IMG/VR virus record: IMGVR_UViG_3300021379_000808
Span: 1 to 50,602 of that record
Strand: one strand, 5' to 3'
DNA: 50,602 nt
Origin: a virus
This document shows positions 30,643-37,575 of the stretch, one piece after another. Numbering within the stretch: position 1 is the first letter of the stretch; each line of letters starts with the position of its first letter. Made by a program: the position numbers and the translations under genes. Below the pieces are notes generated by a model, which did no database searches, had not been told where the DNA came from, and saw only the letters and a list, made by a program, of their open reading frames with translations.

Positions 30643-31008
30643 ATCAAACTCCTTCCTAAATGCCTCAATCGCCATATCCCTCGCCCTGCGGGGGATTTTT
30701 TTTGCCCTGTCGATATAGATAAGCCTCAGCGTTTTCCTTAATGCCGGATGCAGTTTGTTGACGGCGGTTCCGGTCATCTCAACAACCATATCGCGCTCAG
30801 TCATTACCCCGGTGCTTCGATAGCCGGACTGATAATCTTTGAATGTTGGTGATACCGAAGGGTAGTCTAGCTGGCTGACCTCTCCCCTCTCAGCGTCCCC
30901 CCAGTCTTTAAGCAAAGTCATTGCCGCATATTTTGGCATCATCGGTAACATACTCATGAATTGCTCTGAGCAATCGGATATTCCGGACGTTCTCAACGTA
31001 GCGTTCAT
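30616..31008 (-). CDS. Q-like antitermination protein candidate
   Basis: 130 residues from ATG 31008, which has a strong GGAGGTAGAAG ribosome-binding site; a start at 30957 (MSMLPMMPKY) would give 113 residues and less overlap. The C-terminal part (LHPALRKTLRLIYIDRAKKIPRRARDMAIEAFRKEF) resembles the sigma-4-like segment of lambdoid Q-type antiterminators. Position as the last gene after a NinG-like gene matches lambda (ninG, ninH, Q). It would let RNA polymerase read through the terminator at 26331-26307 and switch on late genes. Family similarity is weak, so context carries the call. Confidence 0.45.
   Translation of the reverse strand: MNATLRTSGISDCSEQFMSMLPMMPKYAAMTLLKDWGDAERGEVSQLDYPSVSPTFKDYQSGYRSTGVMTERDMVVEMTGTAVNKLHPALRKTLRLIYIDRAKKIPRRARDMAIEAFRKEFDSLPKDSGY
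30677..30703 (+). terminator. Terminator of the accessory operon, inside the Q-like gene
   Basis: The plus strand reads TCCCTCGC, loop CCT, GCGGGGGA, then eight T. The stem is 8 bp with one G-U pair. It lies 35 bases past the last plus-strand gene and antisense to the 3' part of the Q-like gene, so it stops accessory-operon transcripts from running into the replication operon. Confidence 0.85.
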
Positions 31009-31129
31009 CTTCTACCTCCAGATTCTGAAGCTCGAATGCAACTGCCGCGATTGCTTTCTCGATCGTGTCTGCTCTCGCATAGCGAGGAGCGGACGCCCCC
31101 TGATCTATCTCTTCTGCCTCACAGTTCAC
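30908..31129 (-). CDS. 73-residue acidic helical protein
   Basis: GTG at 31129 overlaps the NinG-like stop (GTGA). Helical (TIEKAIAAVAFELQNLEVEDERYVENVRNIRLLRAIHEYV). Its 3' part overlaps the Q-like gene by 101 bases if the upstream Q start is used, and by 50 if the internal start is used. No known family. Could be a NinH-type small protein by position only. Confidence 0.5.
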   Translation of the reverse strand: MNCEAEEIDQGASAPRYARADTIEKAIAAVAFELQNLEVEDERYVENVRNIRLLRAIHEYVTDDAKICGNDFA

Positions 31130-31548
31130 CCAAACCAGTCCTCGAACTCTATTCGACCAGTGCCCCCTGCTTCCCGGTATTGACGCATCAAGTCGTATTC
31201 ATCGCGATAATGCTTTGCGATATCCCCCTTGCCTTTTGTGGCCCTTACCATTTTGCCCCAACCGATATCATTTACAAGCTCTAAAACTCGCTCTCGTTCC
31301 CACTCGGTCCAGATCTTCTCAAGCCTAGCTAGACCGCCCTCCCTGAAGTGACAGCCAGTGCATAGCGCCTCAGCATTCAGTCCGCAGAACCTAACGCCCC
31401 ACTTGCCGCGAGTGTGTCCGTGAGAACACTCAAGGCCTCTCGCCTTCTCGGGATACTTGGTGCCGCACCGTTCGCAAGTCCAGTCCGCTCGCTCTCTCAC
31501 GCATAGACTGAATGCAATGTCTGCTGGTGTTCGTTTTATTCCCCCCAT
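31126..31548 (-). CDS. NinG/Rap-like recombination nuclease
   Basis: 140 residues, ATG at 31548 after CGGAGA. Zinc-binding Cys/His are arranged as WTCERCG (Cys25, Cys28), LECSHGHTRG and ALCTGCHFREGG (Cys63, Cys66, His67), with VRFCGLNAEAL between. The pattern fits lambda NinG (Rap), a Holliday-junction-processing protein with an HNH-like core. The C-terminal half is helical and basic. It lies downstream of NinB-like and PD-(D/E)XK genes, as in the lambda nin region. A generic HNH endonuclease is the alternative. Confidence 0.65.
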   Translation of the reverse strand: MGGIKRTPADIAFSLCVRERADWTCERCGTKYPEKARGLECSHGHTRGKWGVRFCGLNAEALCTGCHFREGGLARLEKIWTEWERERVLELVNDIGWGKMVRATKGKGDIAKHYRDEYDLMRQYREAGGTGRIEFEDWFG

Positions 31549-31964
31549 AAAATCTCCGTAAATTGCTCGTTTGGTATGAACAGGTGTGGCTTGATGTCAT
31601 TGGGATCATTGCGATCCTTCCTGCCTGTACGCCAGACCTCCCCGGTAGCTTTAGATAAATCAACCCAGCCAGTACGGTCTGTCCACTGGCAAACAAACAG
31701 CGCTTCCGTACAGAATATCTCTGCCGCCTTGCGTAGCTTGATGACCTTCTCGTTTGGGATCATCACGCTTTGGTATTGCCCGATAGGATTTGTCCTGACC
31801 TTGCACTCGATGAAATACTCAACCACGTTGTCCCGGTTGACCAGCGCGTAATCAGCCCGAGAATTTTCCTTAAACTCTAGCGGCCTGTACCGCCATTGCG
31901 CGGCGAGCAAGCCGAGCAACTGCAAGTTCTTTTTGTCATCCTCCTCAGTGTTGTACCTAATCAT
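31536..31964 (-). CDS. PD-(D/E)XK nuclease-like protein
   Basis: 142 residues from ATG 31964, overlapping the previous gene by 8 bases. The catalytic signature is visible as RADYALV (Asp38) then VVEYFIECKVR (Glu53, Lys55), i.e. D-x14-ExK in a beta hairpin. The following QYQSVMIPNEKVIKLRKAA helix fits a restriction-like fold. Such proteins in phage replication operons are junction resolvases or host-DNA nucleases. No HNH or RuvC motif. Substrate unknown. Confidence 0.6.
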   Translation of the reverse strand: MIRYNTEEDDKKNLQLLGLLAAQWRYRPLEFKENSRADYALVNRDNVVEYFIECKVRTNPIGQYQSVMIPNEKVIKLRKAAEIFCTEALFVCQWTDRTGWVDLSKATGEVWRTGRKDRNDPNDIKPHLFIPNEQFTEILWGE

Positions 31965-32376
31965 GCTTGACCGGCCAAGCTGGGAGTGACAGCCCCTTGT
32001 TGCCGAAAGCTCTGCACAAAGTGTCATAGGTCTTTGCGTAGTCCGAGGTGCTTTGATCGGTCGTGGATTCCTTCTGAGTCAGCGCAATCTGAACCGGGCG
32101 CCAGACCTCGTTCTTCACTGAGTCCCGAGTCCAGTCGCACTCAAAGCTCCCGCCCTTGAATATCGTGGATCGAATCTCCCTTGTGATACCTGCCTCATTG
32201 AAAAACTCTGCCGTGTTCCGACACCAGACCTCCAGCGCCGCTTGTTGCCGACTCGTCCGCTGTTTTCCGTTCTTCACGTCAACTGATATGCACGGCATAC
32301 TTTCCAGCTTGTTCAGCAAATTGTTCTTTAGGTTTTCAACCTGATCCTTCCTTTGGATAATGTAAAACTCACTCAT
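31957..32376 (-). CDS. NinB-like recombination protein candidate
   Basis: 139 residues from ATG 32376 (MSEFYIIQRKDQ), which overlaps the helicase stop (ATGA). A central KNGKQRTSRQQAALEVWCRNTAEFF helix and the C-terminal STTDQSTSDYAKTYDTLCRAFGNKGLSLPAWP follow the general layout of lambda NinB (Orf), a 146-residue mediator that loads recombinases on SSB-coated DNA. Similarity by eye is modest. Position beside NinG- and nuclease-like genes supports a recombination role. Confidence 0.4.
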   Translation of the reverse strand: MSEFYIIQRKDQVENLKNNLLNKLESMPCISVDVKNGKQRTSRQQAALEVWCRNTAEFFNEAGITREIRSTIFKGGSFECDWTRDSVKNEVWRPVQIALTQKESTTDQSTSDYAKTYDTLCRAFGNKGLSLPAWPVKHD

Positions 32377-33308
32377 ACTCTGTCTCCGTCGAACATAACC
32401 GGGCTCATTTTTCTTAGTTTTGTGGAGCAAAAGCCCCTGCACTTTGTATGTTGCCAGAGACCCACTGAGCCCTCGTACTTGTGGTATCTCTGCTTTGCTA
32501 CCTTGACGACAAGATCCGCCTTGTCATCGTCGTAGTCATCTACCTTCATTCCCAGCTCGATAAGCGCTCGCTTTGCAGATTTACGCTTGTCGTGCCAGAC
32601 AATCACAATACTTGCCGCGATGTTTGCTAAATGACTTGACCCGATGAAGTCGTATTTACCGGGGATCTTATGCTCGCCTGCTTCGCCGTGCGGCTTGCGG
32701 ACGTGGTGGACGAGGATCACACAGATCTTGAACTTCTTAGCCACCGCCGCGAGCGTCTGCGCGAAGTCGCGCTCCCGCTCAAGATCATCGCAAACGCCCA
32801 TCATCATCAGAGCATCAAGCACAACCAACTTACAGCCTTTGTACTTAGCAAACGCAATCGTCATTTGGATTGCCTCATCCGGCTTGATGGCATCAACCCG
32901 GTCGTAGATGTGAAGCTTGCCCTCAGCCCAATCAGCAAAGCGCCTCACCCAATCCATCGCAGGCTCACCGCACGTTGCCGCGATCTCTGCATACTGCTCG
33001 ATCACGTCCTCAGCCAACAGCTCTAAGCTGGCTACGCCAACCTTGTAGCCCTGCCGCAAGGCTGACAATCCGATTTGCGTGGTGATGGTGGATTTGAAGT
33101 GCCCGCTATATCCGCCCATCAAAACCATCTCTCCCGGCCTGAAAGCAAACAATCCATCTAGCTTTGACCAAGGTGCGTTGATGCCTTCGTGTTTAGCGTT
33201 ACGTCTCTCCTCCACCCGCTGAACCAGATCACGAGAGCTGAGCATATCGCCCACCTCGATCTCTGCGAGCTCCTCATTGACGTTGATGTCCCTGAAATCG
33301 ACATTCAT
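32373..33308 (-). CDS. DnaB-like replicative helicase (RecA fold)
   Basis: 311 residues, only the ATPase domain of a DnaB helicase with a short N-terminal extension. Walker A is GGYSGHFKST (65-74), in which the usual Gly before Lys is Phe. Walker B is CKLVVLDAL near residue 150, and VILVHHVRKP near 190 holds the conserved His. KQRYHKYEG resembles the arginine-finger/C-terminal region. It unwinds the replication fork with the CHC2 protein and the O-like initiator encoded upstream. ATG at 33308 overlaps the initiator stop (ATGA). Confidence 0.75.
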   Translation of the reverse strand: MNVDFRDINVNEELAEIEVGDMLSSRDLVQRVEERRNAKHEGINAPWSKLDGLFAFRPGEMVLMGGYSGHFKSTITTQIGLSALRQGYKVGVASLELLAEDVIEQYAEIAATCGEPAMDWVRRFADWAEGKLHIYDRVDAIKPDEAIQMTIAFAKYKGCKLVVLDALMMMGVCDDLERERDFAQTLAAVAKKFKICVILVHHVRKPHGEAGEHKIPGKYDFIGSSHLANIAASIVIVWHDKRKSAKRALIELGMKVDDYDDDKADLVVKVAKQRYHKYEGSVGLWQHTKCRGFCSTKLRKMSPVMFDGDRV

Positions 33309-33919
33309 AGATACTCCTCATTAGTGTTTTTCTTATCAGGCAATCGAGCCCAGTTACCGCGAATGCAATTCATGAAAGCTTGATCCCAGTTTGCGTAAGT
33401 CTTTCCGTTGGCTGTTGCATAGCCCACGAAAAACTCTAGGTGCTCATCGAGTCGATCAAAGCCCTTCGATCCTGCCCACTTTCTGACGTTATCCGAAACA
33501 CAAAACGCCTTCGGCAACGTGGTTTTCTTTGTCGCCTTATGGTTCTTTCTAGGTTCTTCTAGGTTAGTGTCCCAATTTTGGTACTGGTCAGGTACCAATT
33601 TTGGTACTGGTGTGGTCCCAGATTTGGTACTGGTCCCAGATTTGGTACTGGTCCCAATTTTGGTACTGGTTTTAAGAGCGTACTGATTGCCCCCGCCTTG
33701 ACTCCTTTCAACCTCAATTAAGCCTTGCTCTTCCAGCCTACCGACACAACGCATAACTGTTTTCCGATCCATACCTGTAGTCTTGGATAGGTAACTAACG
33801 CTTGGGTAGCAACGGCCAGTCTCTCCGTTATGGCAATCAGCTAGACAAAGCAGTAGTAGTTTTTCAGGAGCTGACGAAACCTGAGCCTCCCAAGCCCACG
33901 AAGTAGCGCTGAAGCTCAT
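33305..33919 (-). CDS. Replication initiator (lambda O-like) with embedded origin
   Basis: 204 residues. The N-terminal half is a winged HTH (APEKLLLLCLADCHN, CYPSVSYLSKTTGMDRKTVMRCVGRLEEQGLIEVER). The middle contains TSTKSG repeats and then a frame-shifted reading of the same DNA repeat (PVPKLVP, DQYQNWD). The C-terminal part (WAGSKGFDRLDEHLEFFVGYATANGKTYANWDQAFMNCIRGNW) is typical of initiators that recruit helicase. As in lambda O, the DNA-binding iterons are inside the gene. ATG at 33919 overlaps the CHC2-gene stop. Confidence 0.75.
   Translation of the reverse strand: MSFSATSWAWEAQVSSAPEKLLLLCLADCHNGETGRCYPSVSYLSKTTGMDRKTVMRCVGRLEEQGLIEVERSQGGGNQYALKTSTKIGTSTKSGTSTKSGTTPVPKLVPDQYQNWDTNLEEPRKNHKATKKTTLPKAFCVSDNVRKWAGSKGFDRLDEHLEFFVGYATANGKTYANWDQAFMNCIRGNWARLPDKKNTNEEYL
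33577..33670. repeat. Iterons, probable replication origin
   Basis: TTTGGTACTGGT occurs five times in the same orientation, at 33577, 33600, 33623, 33641 and 33659, spaced 23, 23, 18 and 18 bases. GGTACCAATT at 33591 is a partial inverted copy. Read in the coding direction, three copies give TSTK, one gives PVPK and one QYQN: three different frames. Conservation that ignores reading frame shows the DNA itself is selected, as expected for initiator-binding iterons. Confidence 0.8.
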
Positions 33920-34293
33920 GCTGTAGCCCCCTTACGTCTGGCGACTGCGATCACTGCCTGCTTGTAACGATTGATGTCTTGCCGATTGATCCGTTCGCCC
34001 CTACGCATCATCGACTTACCGATTTCGATAACGTAGTCGTCAACCGTAGGTTCTTTAGATCTTATTGGTGCCTCGCCGTTACCGACTGCCGCAAAGGTCA
34101 ATCCCATTGCGCTGATAACTGACTCTTGATTACACCCGCTCATGCAGTGATAAAGAATTTTTCCGTTGTCAGTGTGCGTGACATACAGCGACGGATTTCT
34201 ATCGGGATGCGCCGGACAACACGCGCTCCACTTATTTTGCCCTCGCTTCTTTACCTTGCTGAGTCGGGACAAAAACGCATGAATGTCTGCCAT
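33916..34293 (-). CDS. CHC2 zinc-finger primase fragment
   Basis: 125 residues. CCPAHPDRNPSLYV (Cys26, His29) and YHCMSGC (Cys50, Cys54) form the zinc-binding motif that DnaG-type primases use to read DNA. There is no TOPRIM domain (no Glu/DxD) after it; the C-terminal half is a helical basic region (MMRRGERINRQDINRYKQAVIAVARRKG). It may supply template recognition while host DnaG or another protein makes primers. It is the first gene of the replication operon, with AAGAGGA as ribosome-binding site. Confidence 0.75.
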   Translation of the reverse strand: MADIHAFLSRLSKVKKRGQNKWSACCPAHPDRNPSLYVTHTDNGKILYHCMSGCNQESVISAMGLTFAAVGNGEAPIRSKEPTVDDYVIEIGKSMMRRGERINRQDINRYKQAVIAVARRKGATA

Positions 34294-34320
34294 TTTTCAT
34301 CCTCTTAGTTTTTAAAGTTC

Positions 34321-34389
34321 ATCCAGCAAGGGTCGAGACTAATCCATAATGGATATCATAATCAACAACAATTCGAAATTTTCTTGGAT
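34321..34389. promoter_or_regulatory. Cluster of ATCCA/TGGAT half-sites
   Basis: ATCCA at 34321, the inverted repeat ATCCATAATGGAT at 34342-34354, and TGGAT at 34385-34389 lie between the divergent replication operon (starts 34293) and the XRE regulator (starts 34445). Repeated half-sites in this gap are expected for a repressor operator region. No clear -10/-35 pairs can be fixed for either direction. Confidence 0.45.
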
Positions 34390-34444
34390 GGACAATCAAC
34401 TAACCAAAATATAGAATGAGCCGCAGTTCAAACTTGAATTAGAA

Positions 34445-34780
34445 ATGAGAACAATAAAGCAGATACGCAGGGACAACTTAGAATACCTCGTGAGAACTCG
34501 CTACAACGCCGTACCAAACCGATTGGCTAAGGCTTGTGGGGTTCATCAGATCCAGATATCCCGGATACTAGCTGAGGGCGAAAGCCGCAGAGACTTAGGC
34601 GACAAGCTGGCTAGGACTATTGAAGCGGGAGCTGGGCTAGAAAACGGGTGGCTGGATCAAGAACACGCCGCCGCAGAGCAGATCATCTCTAAAATATCCA
34701 GCCTAAGTGCAGAGCAGAAAGAAGCTATTGAAAGCTTAGTCGATCAACTGCTCGCAACGGCAAACCAATCTACAGATTAA
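34445..34780 (+). CDS. XRE-family regulator (repressor or Cro-like)
   Basis: 111 residues. A lambda-repressor-type HTH spans about residues 22-62 (AVPNRLAKACGVHQIQISRILAEG, then DLGDKLARTIEAGAGLENGWLD). The C-terminal 40 residues are helical (EQIISKISSLSAEQKEAIESLVDQLLATA) and suit dimerisation. There is no LexA/S24 peptidase domain, so RecA-driven self-cleavage is not expected. It is located between the two divergent operons next to repeated half-sites, as for a lysogeny-control protein. Repressor versus Cro cannot be decided from sequence. Confidence 0.7.
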   Translation: MRTIKQIRRDNLEYLVRTRYNAVPNRLAKACGVHQIQISRILAEGESRRDLGDKLARTIEAGAGLENGWLDQEHAAAEQIISKISSLSAEQKEAIESLVDQLLATANQSTD

Positions 34781-34900
34781 AGACAGTATCACGTCCCTGT
34801 CCCCTGCATTTAGCTCGCATATCTTTATAAACAGTGGTAACTCATTGTTTTCGAATGTAAGCGCTTCCAAAGCGGAGCCCTTCAAGTAATGCGAAAGCAT
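34736..34900 (-). CDS. Possible 54-residue antisense ORF
   Basis: A minus-strand frame starts with ATG at 34900 (MLSHYLKGSALEALTF) and ends at 34736, overlapping the regulator 3' end by 45 bases. Its end (ICELNAGDRDVILSLICRLV) looks like the helical dimerisation tail of short XRE-type proteins. There is no convincing ribosome-binding site and it is Cys-rich. It may be a remnant or a chance frame. Confidence 0.25.
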   Translation of the reverse strand: MLSHYLKGSALEALTFENNELPLFIKICELNAGDRDVILSLICRLVCRCEQLID

Positions 34901-34926
34901 ATATCCAACCCAGATAAATAATAAAC

Positions 34927-34973
34927 ACAACCCTAATCATCACTAAGGGTTGTACAACCAACCAAAAAAGTGT
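34927..34973 (+). promoter_or_regulatory. Operator-like repeats and promoter of the recombination/integration operon
   Basis: GGTTGTACAACC (34948-34959) is a perfect 12-bp palindrome, and ACAACCCT (34927) is an inverted copy of AGGGTTGT (34946), so three half-sites of GGTTGT type are clustered. TTGTAC (34950) and TACTGT (34973) are 17 bases apart and could be -35 and -10. AGGAGG follows before the ATG at 35023. The stretch 34781-35022 has no supported plus-strand gene. Confidence 0.45.
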
Positions 34974-35022
34974 ACTGTTCTTCTAGCCGCTAAGTTTATC
35001 ACTAAGCCGCTAGGAGGAAAAT

Positions 35023-35304
35023 ATGAACCGCGATAATTACAAAGCCGCGACAACTGTAGACGTAAATCCAAACCAATTTACAACCTTTACCGTATCTCTG
35101 AAGGTGATTGCGCGTTGCTTAGCCGACGTTAGTTACATCATCGGAGGAGAGCCAACCCCTGATGGAGTCGAGAGCTGGCTCACTGGTTACAGTGATGCGG
35201 GTCTTGGCTTCCCTATCGAAAGCAACCCAACACAAGAGTATGAGGCCGGTTATGCCTGCGGCTACGCCGAGGACCAGCACCCGCCCGAGGAGTACGAACT
35301 ATGA
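35023..35304 (+). CDS. 93-residue protein of unknown function
   Basis: ATG at 35023 with strong AGGAGG. Beta segments in the first half (FTTFTVSLKVIARCLADVSYIIG) and a Gly/Tyr-rich end with the repeated form GYACGYAED. Acidic overall. It is first in the recombination operon and overlaps the annealing-protein gene by four bases. No known family. Confidence 0.6.
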   Translation: MNRDNYKAATTVDVNPNQFTTFTVSLKVIARCLADVSYIIGGEPTPDGVESWLTGYSDAGLGFPIESNPTQEYEAGYACGYAEDQHPPEEYEL

Positions 35305-35903
35305 GCAACAAAACCAAAGAGTCTCTAGCCAAGCGAAGCTGGGAAACCCTTTCTGCGTTGAACGTGAATGACTACAAGCAAAAGAAAGGCAACCTTACTT
35401 ATCTGTCTTGGACCTATGCAGTCCAGATGCTGATGGAGCATTACCCCGAATCGACCTTTGAGATATTCGAGCCTGTTAAGTACAGCGATGGATCTGTTGA
35501 GGTGCGCGTTCAGGTGACACTGCGTGAGGGCTCTGAAGAAATAACCAAGCTGATGTGGTTGCCGGTTATGGATAACCGTAACAACGCAATCAAAGAGCCG
35601 GATGCAAGAAAGATATCCGACGCTAAGATGCGCTGTCTCGTTAAGTGCATTGGGCTCTTCGGCCTTGGTCTTTACATCTACGCAAACGAAGACCTTCCTA
35701 TCGGCATTGAGGTAGAGGAAGAGCCAGAGTTGCCGCCAGAGGGCACACTCAAGACGCTAGAAGATAAGGTCATTGCTGGGTCAGGCACTGCCAAAGACGC
35801 CATCGACTACCTACAAAGCAAGTATGCGACAAACGAGGCCATAGCCAAGCGTATGGCGGCGGCTGAGAAGCTCTGCAAGGACAAGCAGGAGAAGGCCGCA
35901 TGA
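35301..35903 (+). CDS. Single-strand annealing protein (DUF1071/Rad52-like)
   Basis: 200 residues. The core TYLSWTYAVQMLMEHYPESTFEI, VRVQVTLREGSEEITKLMWLPVMDNRNNAI and ISDAKMRCLVKCIGLFGLGLYIY match DUF1071-type phage annealing proteins of the Rad52 superfamily. It would anneal resected ends produced by the exonuclease encoded next. The C-terminal 60 residues are helical and charged, likely for contact with SSB. It overlaps its neighbours by four bases on each side. Confidence 0.75.
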   Translation: MSNKTKESLAKRSWETLSALNVNDYKQKKGNLTYLSWTYAVQMLMEHYPESTFEIFEPVKYSDGSVEVRVQVTLREGSEEITKLMWLPVMDNRNNAIKEPDARKISDAKMRCLVKCIGLFGLGLYIYANEDLPIGIEVEEEPELPPEGTLKTLEDKVIAGSGTAKDAIDYLQSKYATNEAIAKRMAAAEKLCKDKQEKAA

Positions 35904-36796
35904 TTACCATCAATCACCAGCAAGGATCTCAGGAGTGGAAGGATTGGCGCAGATCTAAGCTCAGCGCATCCATTGCGCCAGAGATTATGGGCAAGGGTTA
36001 CAAGTCACGTAGCCACGCAATACAAAACTTCGGTAAGGACATTGAGGTTACGCCATTCCTGCAAGAGCTGTTCGATAGGGGTCACAGGGCTGAGGACGCC
36101 GCAAGAACCGTAGCCTGTGAGATTGCTATGGAAGAGCTGTTCCCCGTGGCCGGAGAGATCGAGGACACCGACTTCCCGCAGGAGGCATCGCTTGATTGCA
36201 TCCGCGACCTTAGCGGCAAGCTAACCGCCTCTTTCGATGGCTTGGACTTCGAGCGCAAAATCATCTGGGAACACAAGCTATGGAAGCCAAAGATTCAGGA
36301 GTCCATAGATAAGGGAGAGGTTCCTCTGCAATACCGCATACAGATGGAACAGCAGTTCATGATCTCAGGAGCAGAGCGAGGGTTGTTTATGGCGTCAGAT
36401 CCCGACGTGGATGAGATGTGCTACCACTGGATCGAGCCAGATATGAAGCTCCGCCTTGAGCTACTCGATGCGTGGCAATTGTTCTTGGAAGATCTTGAGT
36501 CCTATCTAGTTGTTGATTGCTCAGAAGATAGCACTTGGCTTGATATGGAGCGCCAGCTCATAACCGCAGAGGAAGAGCTTTCCGCCGCTAAGACCAAGCT
36601 AGATAACATACGCAACGCCGTTACGATGTTCGCCAATGGTCGCCGCGTTATAGGCAAGGACTACAACGTCAGCACTGTAATGAGGGCTGGCAATATCTCA
36701 TACGCCAAGGCGTTCAAAGAACTCAAGATCGACGCTGATCTAGAGCCCTTCCGGGGGAAATCCACAGAAGTTGTTTACATCAAAAGGAATAAATGA
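35900..36796 (+). CDS. YqaJ-type exonuclease (lambda Exo family)
   Basis: 298 residues. QEWKDWRRSKLSAS and GHRAEDAAR (Glu65) are typical of YqaJ/RecE-type nucleases. The catalytic centre is SFDGLDFERKIIWEHKLW (Asp113, Glu124, Lys126), then QYRIQMEQQFMISG, which is a conserved helix. It degrades one strand of double-stranded ends to give substrate for the annealing protein. The C-terminal 80 residues are a helical extension. Coupled to SSB by ATGA-type overlap. Confidence 0.85.
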   Translation: MITINHQQGSQEWKDWRRSKLSASIAPEIMGKGYKSRSHAIQNFGKDIEVTPFLQELFDRGHRAEDAARTVACEIAMEELFPVAGEIEDTDFPQEASLDCIRDLSGKLTASFDGLDFERKIIWEHKLWKPKIQESIDKGEVPLQYRIQMEQQFMISGAERGLFMASDPDVDEMCYHWIEPDMKLRLELLDAWQLFLEDLESYLVVDCSEDSTWLDMERQLITAEEELSAAKTKLDNIRNAVTMFANGRRVIGKDYNVSTVMRAGNISYAKAFKELKIDADLEPFRGKSTEVVYIKRNK

Positions 36797-37197
36797 TGTC
36801 AGTTAATAAAGTAATTTTGGTCGGCAATGTCGGCACAGAACCAGAGGTCAAGACGTTCAGCAACGGAGGCCAAGTAGCCAACGTAAAGCTGGCGACATCC
36901 GAGTCTTGGAAGGATAAGCAAACCGGGGAGCGCAAAGAGTCAACCGAATGGCACAGCCTTGTGTTTAATGGAGGGCTTGTTGGTGTTGTTGATGCTTACG
37001 TGAAGGTGGGCGACAAGCTCTATGTTGAGGGTAGCATTAAGACCCGCAAGTGGCAGGACAGCGAAGGCAACGACCGCTATACCACAGAGGTTAGGGTCCG
37101 CGATATGACAATGCTTGGTAGCAAGCAGTCTGCGCCTGCACCTACACCACAGCCTTCTCAGGCAGAAGATTTGCCAGCAGACGACATCCCGTTTTAA
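36793..37197 (+). CDS. ssb: Single-stranded DNA-binding protein
   Basis: 134 residues. The OB fold is clear (VILVGNVGTEPEVKTFSNGGQVANVKLATSESW; KVGDKLYVEGSIKTRKW), followed by a short Pro/Gln linker and the acidic tip DDIPF, which recruits partner proteins in bacterial SSBs. Short for an SSB (usual about 170) because the linker is reduced. It overlaps the exonuclease gene and completes an SSAP-Exo-SSB recombination set. Confidence 0.93.
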   Translation: MMSVNKVILVGNVGTEPEVKTFSNGGQVANVKLATSESWKDKQTGERKESTEWHSLVFNGGLVGVVDAYVKVGDKLYVEGSIKTRKWQDSEGNDRYTTEVRVRDMTMLGSKQSAPAPTPQPSQAEDLPADDIPF

Positions 37198-37206
37198 GGA
37201 GGCGAT

Positions 37207-37575
37207 GTGGAATACAACAAGACAACACACGAAGAGCGGATGAACATCCTCAACGACTACGCCAAGGGCAAGCCCGTTGAGGACATAGCCAACGATACTG
37301 GCTATGGTGCGCCAACCGTTCGAGCTGTAATGAACCGACTCCTTGAGCTTACTTGGGAGCTTGAAGGCAGGAACGGACAGTGCCCGGGCATTCGAAAGTT
37401 ACGCAAGATGGGTATGTTCGAGGAGATGATCCTTATCGCCAACCGAAAAGAGGATGCGCTCAAAGAGGCCTATGGCCGCAAGCAGGGCGCCTATAGGATT
37501 GTTGGCGAGCCCAAAGAGGAGCTTAACTTTATCCAGCGATTTATTGCTTGGGTTAAGGGGATATTCAATGCCTAA
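37207..37575 (+). CDS. 122-residue HTH-type protein
   Basis: GTG at 37207 six bases after AGGAGG. The N-terminal part (MNILNDYAKGKPVEDIANDTGYGAPTVRAVMNRLL) is a helix-turn-helix. The rest is helical and basic and ends in an amphipathic tail (FIQRFIAWVKGIFNA). Probably a DNA-binding regulator of the operon or a recombination accessory. No specific family recognised. Confidence 0.55.
   Translation: MEYNKTTHEERMNILNDYAKGKPVEDIANDTGYGAPTVRAVMNRLLELTWELEGRNGQCPGIRKLRKMGMFEEMILIANRKEDALKEAYGRKQGAYRIVGEPKEELNFIQRFIAWVKGIFNA

Noticed and set aside
33577-33670. CRISPR-like array
   Set aside because: Repeat unit is 12 bases with 6-11-base gaps inside a coding gene; no cas genes. Fits iterons.
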